DNA from: Pleodorina starrii | Taxonomy: Eukaryota > Chlorophyta > Chlorophyceae > Chlamydomonadales > Volvocaceae | Assembly (NCBI GenBank): GCA_030267565.1 | Contig: BRXU01000001.1 | Coordinates: 6,200,001-6,264,000, forward strand | Reading direction: 5' to 3' | Length of the DNA stretch: 64,000 bases | Shown here: positions 50,601 through 62,017 of the stretch, piece after piece | Layout of the letters: every line of letters starts with the position of its first letter | Position numbering within the stretch: the first letter of the stretch is position 1 | Notes under the pieces: model-generated | Database searches by the model: none | The model's input: only the letters and a program-made list of their open reading frames with translations | Told to the model about the DNA's origin: nothing | Made by a program: the position numbers and the translations under genes

Positions 50601-52529
50601 GCTGCCGCCGCTCCCGCCTGCGCCGCTGCGCTGGGCGCCACAGCAACCGCCGCCGCTGTTTGCGGTGCTGGCGCAAAGGGCGGGTTGGGGCCGGGTTGGT
50701 AAACGGGCGTGGTCATCTGGGAAGCTGGCAGAGGCACTGGCGGCGGCGGCGGCGCCGCCGCCGCCAGCGGCGGTGGTTCCGGCGCCTGAGCAGGAGGAGG
50801 AGGTGCTTGGGGCGGCGGCGGCGGCGCCGCCGCCGCCGGCGCTGCCGTTGTCTGCTGAGGCGCCGTCGTCGGCAAAGACGCAGAATTCGAATCTGGATTC
50901 CGCTGCTGCTGCTGTGCCGGCGCCGGCGCGGACTTGGACTTCGCGTCCGGTTTCAGGTCGTTGCCGGGGGGGACACTCTTTCTGGACGGTACGGAAGGTA
51001 CGGCGCTCGGAAGCATCGCAGATACGGCGCCCGGAAGCACCGTCGATGGCTTTGCCAGGATCGACTTCTTTTCGTCCGGTACGAACAGATCGGGGTTGTC
51101 AAGGGTGGAATCCTGCAGTACGGCGCGCAGTAGGGCGGTACAACATCAGGCACAACATCAGGGGCGCCAAGGCCGTGCTTGACGGCCGGCCGCAGGCAGG
51201 ATTGTGACGTGCCTGTGCCCCTGCGGCCGCAGCGCCATCGCCTGGGCCTTATGAGCCCACGAAGCTTGCAACCAGCCCCCCACACCCACCCGCAGGCGCT
51301 GCGAGTACATCTTCAGCACAGCCGCCGGCGGCGCGAGTGCCAGCTCGGGTGGCAGCGACGCGTTCGTGGCCAGCAGCGAGGTTTTCGGACCGCTCCATCC
51401 GAGTTTGGCCGCGGCCGCGGGCGCGGGCGCGGGAGCCACCCTGGCCGGCGCGCCGCCGCCGACGGCGGCGGGGCCGCCGCCGCTGCCGCGGCAGCAGAAG
51501 CGCCAGAGGCACAGCAGCAGCACTAGCCCCAGCAGCAGCGTCAGCAAGCCCGCCGCGACGATGAGGAGCAGCTGCCACCAGGTGATGTCCTTGGCGCCAA
51601 AAGAGGATGCGGGAGATGCGGCCGCCGGCGGCGCGGCCAGACCTGGAAAACGGAAAACAGTTACGGGTTACGGGGAGGTTGGGGTCGGTGCACCGGTCGG
51701 GGTAGCGTGAGGCGCCGAGCAGGTGGGTACGAGCCAGTGGCGGCGTGAAGAGTTGTTGGTGTGAGTGGGTCAACGAAGGGCCCGGCCCAAAGACGGACGG
51801 ACAGGCGGCGGGCCAGGGCAATCGGCGCTTTGCAGGCTTGCCTGCACGAGGCCCGAAAGATGATGGCCAAAGTCTTTGGCTCCAATCGAACACGGCATTC
51901 GAACAAGGCAGTCGATTGCGAAGCCGGCCACGTCTAGCGCGGGGCCATGTCTTCTATGGGCTTTCGACCGCCGTGCGGCATCAGCAGCACTGCTGGCCGC
52001 ACCGGCCCTGCTGTGCCGTCCAGTCGTCCGGCCATCCAGCCATCCAGCCCAGCCCAGATCGCCGCTTACCTTGAATGGACAGGTCGCACGCGGTCCGGGT
52101 GTTGCCGCCGGGAGCCCCCGCCACCAGCAACAGACAGAGCTGTTGGGCGTTGTTATTGGGGCCCGGCCACTCCACGGTGCAGGTCGTGCGTTGGGAGCAT
52201 GACATCTGCGAGAATGCCGTGGCGGGGGCGCACGCCGGCGCCGCGACCAGGCCGTTTGGTAGCAACGAGATGGAGTTGTTCAGCAAGGCAGAGGAGCCGC
52301 CGTTTTGGGCTTCGGAGGGGTTCGCCATCCGGCAGTCGCTGAGCAGCGCAACGTAGGAGGTGACGGCGATGGGGTCACACCACAGCTGGTACGACATTGT
52401 GTAGAAGCCGCAGCCAAATACCATTGGCGTTGAGTTGATAGCCTGATTTTGGAGAAACAACGGGGAGCTGGCTGCCGAGGCCATCATAACCTGCAGAGCG
52501 AAGACGAACGCAGTCGCGACGCGTGCCAT
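48023..52529 (-). CDS. Type I membrane protein, CG(F/Y)Y-ectodomain family, member 3, with giant Gln/Pro-rich tail
   Basis: Exons 52529-52070, 51642-51290, 51112-49106 and 48703-48023 give 1166 residues. The signal peptide is TAFVFALQVMMASAA. The ectodomain reads FGCGFYTMSYQLWCDPIAV, SCSQRTTCTVEW, QQLCLLLVAGAPG, TACDLSIQG; its last Gly codon is split by a phase-1 intron as in members 1 and 2. A transmembrane helix (LLLIVAAGLLTLLLGLVLLL, about 178-197) leads to LWRFCCRG. The cytoplasmic part is about 960 residues: an early LFVPDEKKSILAKPS segment, Ala/Pro tracts, a basic patch (ARSKSLFSRMFSKGKGKG), many YPQQPYP-like and polyGln stretches, then an Asp-rich and poly-Gly end. The tail looks like a phase-separating or scaffold region. 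Function is unknown. It is divergent from the isochorismatase gene, 476 bases away. Confidence 0.72.
49327..49386. repeat. CTG/TTG triplet repeat coding polyGln
   Basis: About 20 triplets (ctg with ttg interruptions) that read as an uninterrupted Gln tract on the minus strand in the tail of membrane-protein member 3. Confidence 0.9.
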
Positions 52530-53005
52530 GCCGCGACTGGGGTTGCTGAGTCGCAGTCCATTCTGAGAGCATCCTTGGGATAAAATCATATCATAGTTTC
52601 GACCGTCATGTTTGGAGGGCTGGTCCAGCATTGCAAACACTTTACAGCGATGAACCGTGGGCGGAGGTTAGGCCCGCGATGAACCAAGACAGACTTCACT
52701 ACGCTATCATGTGTATGCGTAACTATGACCGAAAAAATGGGTTATCTGAAATAAGTCCCGTCTTGCCAGCTCGCTTCTTCCAGGTGACACATATAGAAGT
52801 TGGCTCGTAAACATGCCCATAAAACATTGCATATATTGATTCAGAGTTTTATAAATGCAACCCTTTGAACTGCGGATTCTGAACCGCGGGTCCTGAGTCC
52901 GGGGTTGGACATTAGCAGTTAACGGCAGTCTCGTCGTACAACGGACAATACCTTCAGGCGTCACAGCAGTGGCGTCACGTCGACAATATGTGAAGACACG
53001 CTAAA
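52530..53005. promoter_or_regulatory. Divergent promoter region
   Basis: The 476 bases between the start codons of membrane-protein member 3 (-) and the isochorismatase gene (+) must hold both promoters. A TATA-like ttttataaatg lies at about 52847-52857, roughly 150 bases before the plus-strand ATG. Confidence 0.4.
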
Positions 53006-54805
53006 ATGGCTTACTACGCGCCGCAGTCACACCTTCGACAGGAGCCGATTAGAAACCCGCACACCGCTTGTGCGTTGTTTATCGACACGCAGAATTACAA
53101 CTGTCACCGCGATGGGGCCATTTACAAGAAGTTAGAAGGCTCGTCTCGCGCGGAGGTATACTGCCTGTGTGCCTTAGGCGTCAACGGAAGGATTAGAATG
53201 CAAGGATTAGAAGGCCGACAGCGTGTTGGATTTGTCGGATGTACCGGTAACCGCAGTCCCTGTCGATTGCCGCCTTAGAAGCTTGCTGGGTTAAGCGCAG
53301 CCTTGATATATGCCAAATACGTGCATGCCCTGGGTTCGCTTACGTGGCAGTGCTGCCCAATCTCATGCTTGGATCCCTTGAGACCCGACGGTGCTAATAG
53401 TTTCGTGCGCCGTTCAACGTCTGAAGCCGTGCGGATCCCCAACCCCGCCCCACGCGCAGCATCGTCTCAACCCACTCCCATCACGAAACGAAACCCAAAC
53501 CAGCTCCAAAGTACCAAATCATCGCCCTGCACGCACGTCCGCAGGACCCGGGAGTGTCGTACTTCTTCAGCCGCCTAGAGTCGGTCTGCAAGCCCGCCTG
53601 GGTGGCCCTGCAGACGCTGTGCCGTACGTCGGGGGTGGAGGTTATGTACACAGTTATCCAATCCCTCACAAAGGATGGCCGCGACCGGTCACAAGATTAC
53701 GTCATCAGCGGCTTCCACGTGCCGCCGGGCTGCTGGGATGCGCAGGTGCGGCAGGCTCAGATGAGCGCGGAGGGCCGGAGGGGCAGCAGCTTCTGCCCAG
53801 AGCCGCTCTCCTGGCTGCCGTACGGCTCGCCAAAGTGTCGTACGGCAAAGTCCATTTTGGATGCACCGGTGCTCGTATCTCGTGCGATCCGGCCCCCAGG
53901 CGCCAAGAACTGTTGCTTCCCAATCCCCGTTCCCCCGCTGCGGGAATCTTCATTTCCCTCCCCCCAAAGGGCTCTTCGCTGGGCACTGGCGGGTGGCCCC
54001 TCTGTCCTAGCCGACCCCGCCCAACCACCCTTCCCCAACTTCCAACTGTCAACCGATTCCAACCACCAGGTGATCGACGAGCTTGGACCAGGACCCGACG
54101 AGATGGTGCTCCCCAAGACCAGCAGCTCCGTCTTCAATTCAACCAACATTGATTTCAGTTCGGTTGGGGATTTGCTTGAGTGTGTTGCAATGGGACCATT
54201 CCTCCATCCGGAAGAGTACTGACGGCGGACTGGCTGGGGCCATGGGGCCGCGAACGCGGGGATGGCGCGAGCGGCGCACGGTACCTGCAAGGAGGCGATT
54301 ACGGCGCCCTCCTTGGGACTGCGGAACAGCCAGACTCGCTAATACTGCCCGCCCGGTCCTGTAACCCCCGCCCGGCACTCCTCACACGCTTCACTCCTCA
54401 CTCCCCACGGGGTCCTCTGCCCACCAGCCCCCCACCAGCCCCTCCCACCCCCGCCCGCTGCCGGCCCCGCTCAACCCCGCTCAACCCCGCTTAACCCTGC
54501 CACCCTGTCCTCCGCCAGTCCTCCGCTCCATGGGCAAGCGCCACCTCATCCTGGCGGGCTGTGTGACGGACCAGTGTGTGGCCCACGCCGTCATGGACGC
54601 ATGCGACCTGGGCTACTGCGTCACCCTGCTGCCGGATGCCACCGCCACCTACAGCCCGCAGCGCCAGGAGGCAGCGCTGGCGGCCATAGGCGGATACTGC
54701 AGGATGCGGACCGTGGAGCAGCTGGCGGAGGAGCTGAACAAGCAGAAGACGCAGCTGCCGCCGCTGACTGCGGCTGCGGAGGCGGCGCCGCAGGATGAGG
54801 ATTGA
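53006..54805 (+). CDS. Isochorismatase-family cysteine hydrolase
   Basis: Exons 53006-53155, 53545-53745, 54070-54157 and 54519-54805 join in consistent phase to 241 residues. The catalytic set of the family is visible: Asp27 in ALFIDTQNYNCHRDG, Lys133 in MVLPKTSSSVFNSTNIDF and Cys166 in LAGCVTDQCVAHAV, with the cis-peptide pair after GC. Other hallmark segments are YFFSRLESVCKPAWVALQTL, YTVIQSLTKDGRDRSQDY and ACDLGYCVTLLPDATATYS. The family cleaves isochorismate, nicotinamide, ureidoacrylate and similar amides or vinyl ethers. The DxxDxxxDY-type RDRSQDY and STNID context resembles the ureidoacrylate/biuret group, but the substrate cannot be settled here. The third donor (GTTCGG) is weak and was chosen because it restores the frame. 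The protein has no visible targeting peptide. The C-terminus is Ala/Glu-rich. Confidence 0.85.
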
Positions 54806-56356
54806 TGGGCGTGAGTGCCGGCGGGGCTGGAGAGCTGTTGAGGGTGTAGCCTGCGTCGCTGGCAGCGCTGCCGCCTATGTCAAAGGAGATTAGTTGGTGG
54901 CGATTTACGTACGCGTGCAACGGCGGGGCCCGTGGAGAGCGGTTGGGAGGCAAACGGACATGGAGACAGGCCGCTGCGCTGAGCGCTGTCCGCAGTTGGG
55001 TTGGCCGCGTCTTAATGAGCAGGTTGCGGGGTCTTGGGTGCAATGCTACCGTGCGATGGGGAAACATCACTAGGAATGGATCGAAGGGGCAGCGTGGATG
55101 CGGGGGGTTTGGGGGGATTGCCCGCGGGGCTGATTGGGTGAGGTTCGACATACAGTACGGCATCGCAGTTGCTGTAATGGGGCCCAGGCCAGGCCGGTTG
55201 AGGTCGTTCGCGCAGATCATCCCCAAAGCACAGAGAATTTCCAAAAGTGAATGTCGGCCTTCCCTGCCTCTCCTGCCCCTGTAAGCGAACTGGAAATCGG
55301 CGCATCGGCGCAGCCCTGCCAAAACAAGATAGACGTAGTGACGTCTCAGAAAGCCAATTTACGATAGGACCCCTCTTCCCTCCCTTGTCCACGCGGCGCG
55401 CAACTTCCCAGTTCCTTGACTGCTTTGACCATTTCAGGGACAAAATGAACCTCTCACTGTGCGGAAGGAGACACATGCAACCTGGTAAACGCTCAACAGA
55501 CGCAAGAAAAAGCAGCAATAGCTGTAAGGATAGGAAAGAGAGCACATACAGAACTATGTGTGCATTCAGTTTCCGGACGCGCCGGAGAGCTTGCAAACAC
55601 GGCCGTTCGGAAGACCATCATACTCTCCAATCATGCCCCCAACACATCGAACGCCCTCTTCGTTCTTCAACTATAGATGCAGCGGCGGACGGCACAAAAC
55701 GCAGCAGGCAGCTGTCGTAGATGGAAGGCACACCAGGGTACCGTAAAGTTCCTGCTCATGAACGCCGCTCCTGCAATGACTATCTGCACCATGACACAAA
55801 ACCCCCGGAGCCGCCCACAGCATATCTGCGGGCCAACCTTCGTTCGTTGCCGTCAGAACTCGTGTTAGCGTTCCTGTCCGACTCAGAGCGGACACCCGGC
55901 ACCGGCCTGTGCCGGCAACGAGATGCAACGACGTCTCATTCAGTACCTGTACAGCCGTGACTGCCTGGTGCCATCTCCGCCTGATCGCTCTGAAGACACA
56001 GGGCCGCCCCCCCCCTGGAGCACCACACGCGCACACATACACATACGCATGCATACTCGAGAAGCTGCTGCGCTCACACGTTGAGCACCACACGCCGCAA
56101 CCTACAAATCCGGCGGCACCACCGCTCAACTTCGAATCGGCGTTCGCAGCACCGGCAGCAGCAGCCCTGTCCTGCCGCCCGTTTAAGCTGCTTGCCTTAG
56201 CCCTCGGCTCAGCAGTGAATGCGGTCCAACATTCGTTCCCGGTGGTGGCGGAAATCGAAATCCGTCAGGCCAGAGACAGGCTGGTGGCCTGTGCCAGACC
56301 CAGGCCGAGCCCGACCCAATACCCGCGAGAGCTCCAGCCCCCCAGCGAGCGCGGGC
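54806..56356. other. Intergenic region between convergent genes
   Basis: No supported gene. A hydrophobic minus-strand frame near 55500-55590 starts only at TTG. A short plus-strand segment near 55830-55880 (LRSLPSELVLAFLSD) resembles an F-box-like start but stands alone. TGTAA occurs at 55173-55177 on the plus strand. Confidence 0.45.
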
Positions 56357-57619
56357 TCAGATGAGGCCGAGCCAGGAGGCCAACAGAAGGAAGGGCGACG
56401 CGAGCAGCATCGCCCCGTAGATGAGGATGTAGCGGTAAAAGGGCGGCACGAACCACAGGTGCTGGTGCACGTGTTGGAAGATGGACGTCGGCGACGGCGC
56501 CGGGCAGGCGTCCGGCGGCGACTGGCCCACGGCGTACCAGACGCCGCAGGCGGTGCAAATGTTGGCATCCCCCAGCTGCTTCAGGCACTCGAAGTGGTAT
56601 GAGTGGCCGCAGCTGCCCAGATAGCCCATGGTCCCGACCCGCAGCGGCAGCCAGCAGGAGGAACAGCGGTCGCGGCTGCAGCCGCCGCCGGAGCCGGCGG
56701 CCACGCTGGCGACGGCGCCGCCGCTACGGGGGACGCCCGGGGCCGGCGGCGGCGCCGGGGGTGCCGCGGCGAGCTGCTGCAGGAGCTCCGGTGTGAGCGT
56801 CTCTAGGCCGATGCCGTACGTCTGCTCGTCCAGTAGGCTGCAGTACACCACGCGGTACCACCTGTTGGGGGCAGGGGCAGAGAAACGGGTTGGAGGGAGG
56901 CATGGCCTGCCGGCGGAGACAACAATCCGACGGCGGCTTGACTAGCTGGGGCCGCGACCAGTGCAACGGCGGAAGCACAGCTCGACCCCATAGCGAAGTC
57001 GGCACCCCGGCGTAAGGAGATGCAGCATGCCGCCCGGCAACAACAAGCGCGCCCAGGCCACTGGCTCAGGACAGGCCCCTTGGGGGGCTGGCACGCTGTC
57101 TTGCGGCAATGAGGGCAGCACTGTACTTTAGCTAAAATTGCCACAAGCCTCACAAGGTCAATTGTGTCCTGTTGGCGCTAGCTTCCAGTGCGACCAACGG
57201 GCCAACCGTTTACGGGGAGTTGGCACGGTATTGCCGCCACGCCTGCCAGGCCCCTCACGGCAACAAGAGACACGTACTCACCCATATCCCGTTCGTGTGT
57301 TGTGATGCTGGACCATATGCGCTTCGTCGTACTGCTTACACCATCCAATCCGGCCATCCGGCAACTGAACTGCGAGCCATGATGCGCCCGCGTGCGTTAC
57401 TGGCTGCGCCAATATGGTTTGTCCGTCATGATAAGCACCAAGCAGGTCTGCGCGCTTGTTGGGAGCAGCTCGACAATTCCACTTGCGGGAGCCCACAGGG
57501 TACAAAAGTCGGAAAGGCAGCAGGCGTCCTGACGTGCTGGGCTGGTCAAGCATTGTGTCGACTGCTTGCTTAGTGCTTTCAGCCGGGTCCACTCCGTTTC
57601 TGTGTGTTTGAGTGTTCAT
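56357..57619 (-). CDS. SH3b-like plus RING-type zinc-finger protein with C-terminal transmembrane helix
   Basis: Exon 57619-57282 ends at a GTGAGT donor in phase 2 and joins 56861-56357, giving 280 residues. Residues about 45-100 (WNCRAAPNKRADLLG then WLAVQLPDGRIGWCKQYDE) have the look of a bacterial-type SH3 domain. The second exon reads WYRVVYCSLLDEQTYGIG, a Pro/Ala linker, then a RING-H2-like zinc site: CSSCW, 13 residues, SCGHSYHFECL, and CTACGVWY. The C-terminus is a hydrophobic helix (YILIYGAMLLASPFLLLASW) after FVPPFYRY. RING proteins with a tail anchor often act as membrane-bound ubiquitin ligases; that role here is inference. The pairing with an SH3b domain is unusual. The exon junction is supported by phase and by the smooth GYGWYRVVYC join, not by homology that I can name. 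Confidence 0.68.
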
Positions 57620-59385
57620 GTTGCCTTATTTGCCCAAACTATTTTGAATCACAGAGACGAAAGACTGGAAATTATGCGGAATGAAAGATGAGCGGAAGGT
57701 CAAATCCACAAAAAACGTTCTAAACGCATGGAACGTTGCAGGTCCCTCGTGTTTATCTGTAGGCCGGTCGCCGCGGGATCGTGCATAAATTCATGGAAAC
57801 ATTTCCAATTTGTAAATATTTAAATTGTAGCGTCTAGATTTAAATTGTAGCTCGAACTGGCGAGTCATCGTACCGGCGTCTTCTAGCTCAGTGATGGCGT
57901 GTGATGGCTCCGTGCCGCCGGGGCCGGCAGTAGGACGCCGATTGGACAATGGTGTGGGCTCTGTGCACCGTTTAGGTATGGTCATACCCGCAGGTGTAAC
58001 CCATGGCGGTGGGTGGGCCCACGGGAGAAAGCACAGCCAGGCGAGAGAGAGCCTCGGCCATAAGGCACAGCCCTGCACAGCCTGGAGGCGGACTCGTGAT
58101 AGGCTTCCCATGCCGCACAGCACATGGCACGCGGAATCAGGCGGGGTCGCAAATACGGTATGCACATCGGTCTTCTGGGCGATCTTGTGGAGGCAGATGG
58201 CGCCGTCCTGCATCTTTGCGTCCGTGCATGTGACAGCATGCAAGTCCTTGAGAGCGTGAGCAGTTTCGCGCTGTGTGCTTACCCAGATGGATATCAGGGG
58301 TATTGAAACCCTGTCAAATTATGCGTCCCATAAATAACTGTAAAATATGCGCCTGCTTGTAAGGGCTCACTTTGGGCCTTACCACCGGCGGCAGTTGTCA
58401 ACACAGTCAGGCAGGGTCAGGCACCGCCACGGGGATCCAGTCGACAACAAAACTCTCTACCTTTCCCCATTGCAGTCCTGAACACCACATCCAGGAACAT
58501 GTCGCCCATTCACCAAAAGGGCAAGAGAAGCGCATGTCACGCCAGCTACCTCGCTAGCAAGCGAGGAGGGGATCGACGCTGACAAGGCCACTTCTCGACG
58601 GGCCCAGAAGCCAACCAATAACGATTGCGAAGCGCTGCCTTGACGTTTTGATCGAAAGCCTCTGCACCTGTCACATCCGACAACCCACCAGGATTGACTC
58701 TGAATAAACGTGCAGACGCCCTGCCTTCAGATTCGAGTTCCAAACTGATAAAAAGAGGGCCGGGCCGCCATCGTTAGGCGCCCGATTACCGTACGCTCGC
58801 AATCAGTCGTGTGTGCGCCGCCACACCATGCAACACTGAATTCCAACACGCCACATCATACGATAGCACGGCCTGACAGGGCCGCTCAAAGACAGCGACA
58901 GAAGAAAAAGAATAACATGAAGGGCAGCGATCACAGCCGGCGCACCTCCAGCGGTTCGCAGCGCGGCTGTGTGCGAATCCCACGCCCTGCGATACGGCGT
59001 TAACAGCCGTACAAATATATCCGTTATGACCGTTGTCAGTCGTCACGACAATTACAGAATCACACGCACCTCAACCAGCTGAGGTACACGACAATAAGGC
59101 CCATGCCAACCCCCGATCGACACACATGCAAATGCCCCTATCAAACATTCTTCTGGCTGTAGGCCCTTTGAGCCCAAATGTCAACAGTGATCGTTTGAAA
59201 CCAGACAGCACGCAAGCAACCACCCAATAGTGATGGAAATAGTGCGGCCTGCCAGACAGCCTTGATGCGTTGCGTTGCCACCAGCGCATAATGAAGCGAA
59301 TCACAGCAGTTAGGTCCAAAGCTGACAAGGCCAGCAGCTCATCCTAAACTTGGGCAATACCGCACATGCATCACCGAGCGTTACG
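57620..59385. other. Intergenic region
   Basis: No supported gene. AT-richer stretches occur near 57640-57860, with a doubled aatttaaattgtagc-like motif at about 57820-57850. A minus-strand TGTAA (plus TTACA at about 59051) could end the C2 gene. Confidence 0.45.
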
Positions 59386-62017
59386 TCACATGTGACCGCC
59401 ATATCCAGCCGGAGCGTAATACCCGGCGGCCGGCGGCGGCGGCATGCCGTACGCCGGCTGCGGCGCCGATGGCGCACTGTACGGCTGCAGCGGTGCCCCG
59501 TACGGCGCATCTGCCCCATAGTAAGGCTGCGCGGCTGGCGGCTGCGAGTACCCCGCCGGCATCGGCGGCGGGACGCCATAGCCGGCAGCATGCGCGCCAA
59601 ATGGATCGTTCGGGTACGAAGGCGTCAGCGGCGGCGGATGCTGCGAGTATGTTTGCGGCAGCGGCGGCGCATGTTGAGAGTACGCTGTCTGCAGCGGCGG
59701 AGGATGTTGATAGTATGGTTGCTGCAGCTGCGGCGGAGCTTGGAATGATTGGCTAAACGGCTGCGCGTTGGCAGCGGGCGGCGGCGGCGGCTGCCCCGAG
59801 GTGAAGCTCCCACTGAGTTGGGAGGACTGCGCTTGTCCGCCAGGGTACGACAGGCTGGGAGCGGAGGCGATCGGCGGCGCCGTGCCACCAGGCGCCGCTG
59901 TGAATGATGCCTGCGCTGCCGCCTGCGCTGCCGCCTGCGCTGCCGTGTTACTGCCGCTGAGCCTGCCCTGGTGGCAGGGCAGCAGCTGGTGAGGCTGAGG
60001 CTCGATGAGCCCGCACGTGGGCTCATAGCTGCGGCAGGCATGGGCACGAGGGCACGAGTGCGGCAGGAACTGGGTTAGCAGTACCGGCACTGCGGCTTCG
60101 CCGCATGCGGGGAGAGAGTGAGGCGAACGAACGGCAGACCTGTGACAGCTACAGGAAGGTAACATGGACGAAACCGCACTTAAGGACGTGGCAGGAAGCA
60201 CCGAGAGGAACTGGCGCAGGGCGCACGGACGCGCGGACGCGCGGACGACACGATAAAATACTGGTCGATAAAGAGGGATCGATAGGAAGGGAGGTACAGG
60301 AAGGCACGGACCACGGAGGCAGGCGTCAAGATAACATAAGAGTGGGCTCCTGGGAGCTCTCATCTCTACCAATCGTTCTGAGCGCCGTACTATCGTACTG
60401 CCGTACCTGGGCACGGTGTCCGGCAGGCTGCCAGGTGCGGCCAGGCCGGCGGGCAGGGACGACCCAGGCGCAGGCAGGTGCGCGCTGGCTGAGGGACCAG
60501 GCGCCTCGCGGCTTGCTGCTGCGTTTCCGGCGGCGACGGCCGCGGCGGCAGCGGCCGCCGCCGCGGCCTCCCCCTTGTGGACATCCGCCAGCACTGAGCT
60601 GGACGAGCCAGCGGCGGCGGTGGCCGCGGCCGCGGCTGCTGCGGACGTGGGGTTGAAGGTCAGGCTGAGGAACACGTAGCCCTGCTGACGATTGGACAGG
60701 CGGCGGAACAGCGGCACCTGGACGGGGCGGGGGCGTGCAGACGCAGGCAGGCGGCGCAGCAGCCAAGAGGGATGCGGTCGCCCGTGCCACTCAGTTTGTG
60801 GCGGTGAGGAAGGTTCAGCAAGAGGGCGCCTCAACGGCAGTATGCTTAACGGCAACTCCACGCGTGGCCTTATCCGTGCGGCATGCTTTCGGTGACCCAC
60901 AGGTAGGACAAGGTACGGCGCGGCGTGCGGCGGCGGCGCGAGTGCTCGCCATCCTGGGGCATGCCCGGCCGTACCCGTGCTGCGCACGAGAGGCCCCTAT
61001 CGCCAGGTAGGGCTGCCTGGAGGCACGCGGCCAGCCAGCTCCAACCCCTGCTGCTGTCCTCCCCCCGCTGCCGTCGCCACTGCTGTGGCCACTGCTGTCG
61101 CCACTGCTGCGGCCGCTCTCAGCTGTAGCTGGTGCGTCCATGCCTCCGACCGACCTTTGACCGCGTTTGAGGTCCCCTCACCTGCACGTCATGCCGCTTG
61201 GCCGGCATCAGGCGCACCGACACGATTTCCATCTCGCCTTTGCCGATCCAGTCGTCCTTAATCAGGTCCTCATCGCGCACCTCCAGCTCAACCTTGGTCT
61301 CCTGGTCCACCTGCGAAAGGCCATATGCCACCCGGAAAGCCGATGGGAGACGATGGTTATTGACCCGCAACAGAGAGACGACCCAAGCGGAATGACCATT
61401 CACGTAGTTCAACAAAAACAGGCGTCGGGCGCCAATGGCGTAACGTGTGCAGGCAAGGAAAAAAGGAAGAATGGACCCGCCGCAAGGCCCCGGGGTATAG
61501 GGACTGTCAGTAACACAAGCTGACCCTGTACACTGGGCCACCCCAATTGCCCCAGCAAGCTGCAAGGGCTTCCCAAGGATGGAATTTGCCTCGGCTGGGG
61601 GTGTTACCTTGAACACAAACTGGTGGTTCCACACTGGGTTACGGCCTCCGCCGCGGTGCGTGTTGGATCTGATCTTGTTCGTTCCACACCTTGACGTTGC
61701 AAACGATATTGGGTCAGTTTCCTACCTTTGCCCAGAGCAACTGGGCCCCGAGCAACTGATATTGGCCTGTCCGAAACCTACTTGAGAACGACATACGGGT
61801 CCTGCTCGCCGAACCTGCGCTCGAAACATGAAGGTCAGCCATAATTACAGCAGGCTTCTCGCTGCTCAGAAAGCCGTTTTGAAATTTCCCCTGATAGCAG
61901 GGGCATCCCGCTTCGACGGAAAGAAGTTGGTCGCCCGACTTACCAGTCAGCGTCTTTCAGGTCCCTGGCATATTGCAAATGAATTGTCAGTTCCCCGGCT
62001 TCCAGTCTGATGGCCAT
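59386..62017 (-). CDS. C2-domain protein with Pro/Tyr/Gln-rich tail
   Basis: Six exons (62017-61944, 61814-61782, 61689-61608, 61310-61182, 60717-60407, 60028-59386) join in consistent phase to 423 residues. Residues 1-125 form one C2 domain: LEAGELTIHLQYARDLKDAD, FGEQDPYVVLKCG, GGGRNPVWNHQFVFK, LEVRDEDLIKDDWIGKGEM and GYVFLSLTFNP. Acidic residues expected to hold calcium are present (Asp22, Asp24, Asp30; Asp76, Asp78, Asp82/83), so calcium-dependent membrane binding is likely. An Ala/Ser linker follows, then a tail with repeated YSQHPPPL units and PYGAP/GYGVPPP motifs. The layout recalls plant SRC2-like proteins (C2 plus Pro/Gly/Tyr tail). No transmembrane helix. The last acceptor was chosen at 60029 because it alone restores the tail frame. 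Confidence 0.82.

Noticed and set aside
55012..55596. Minus-strand frame with a hydrophobic start resembling a signal anchor
   Set aside because: The first codon is TTG, the remainder has no domain features, and no splice context supports it.
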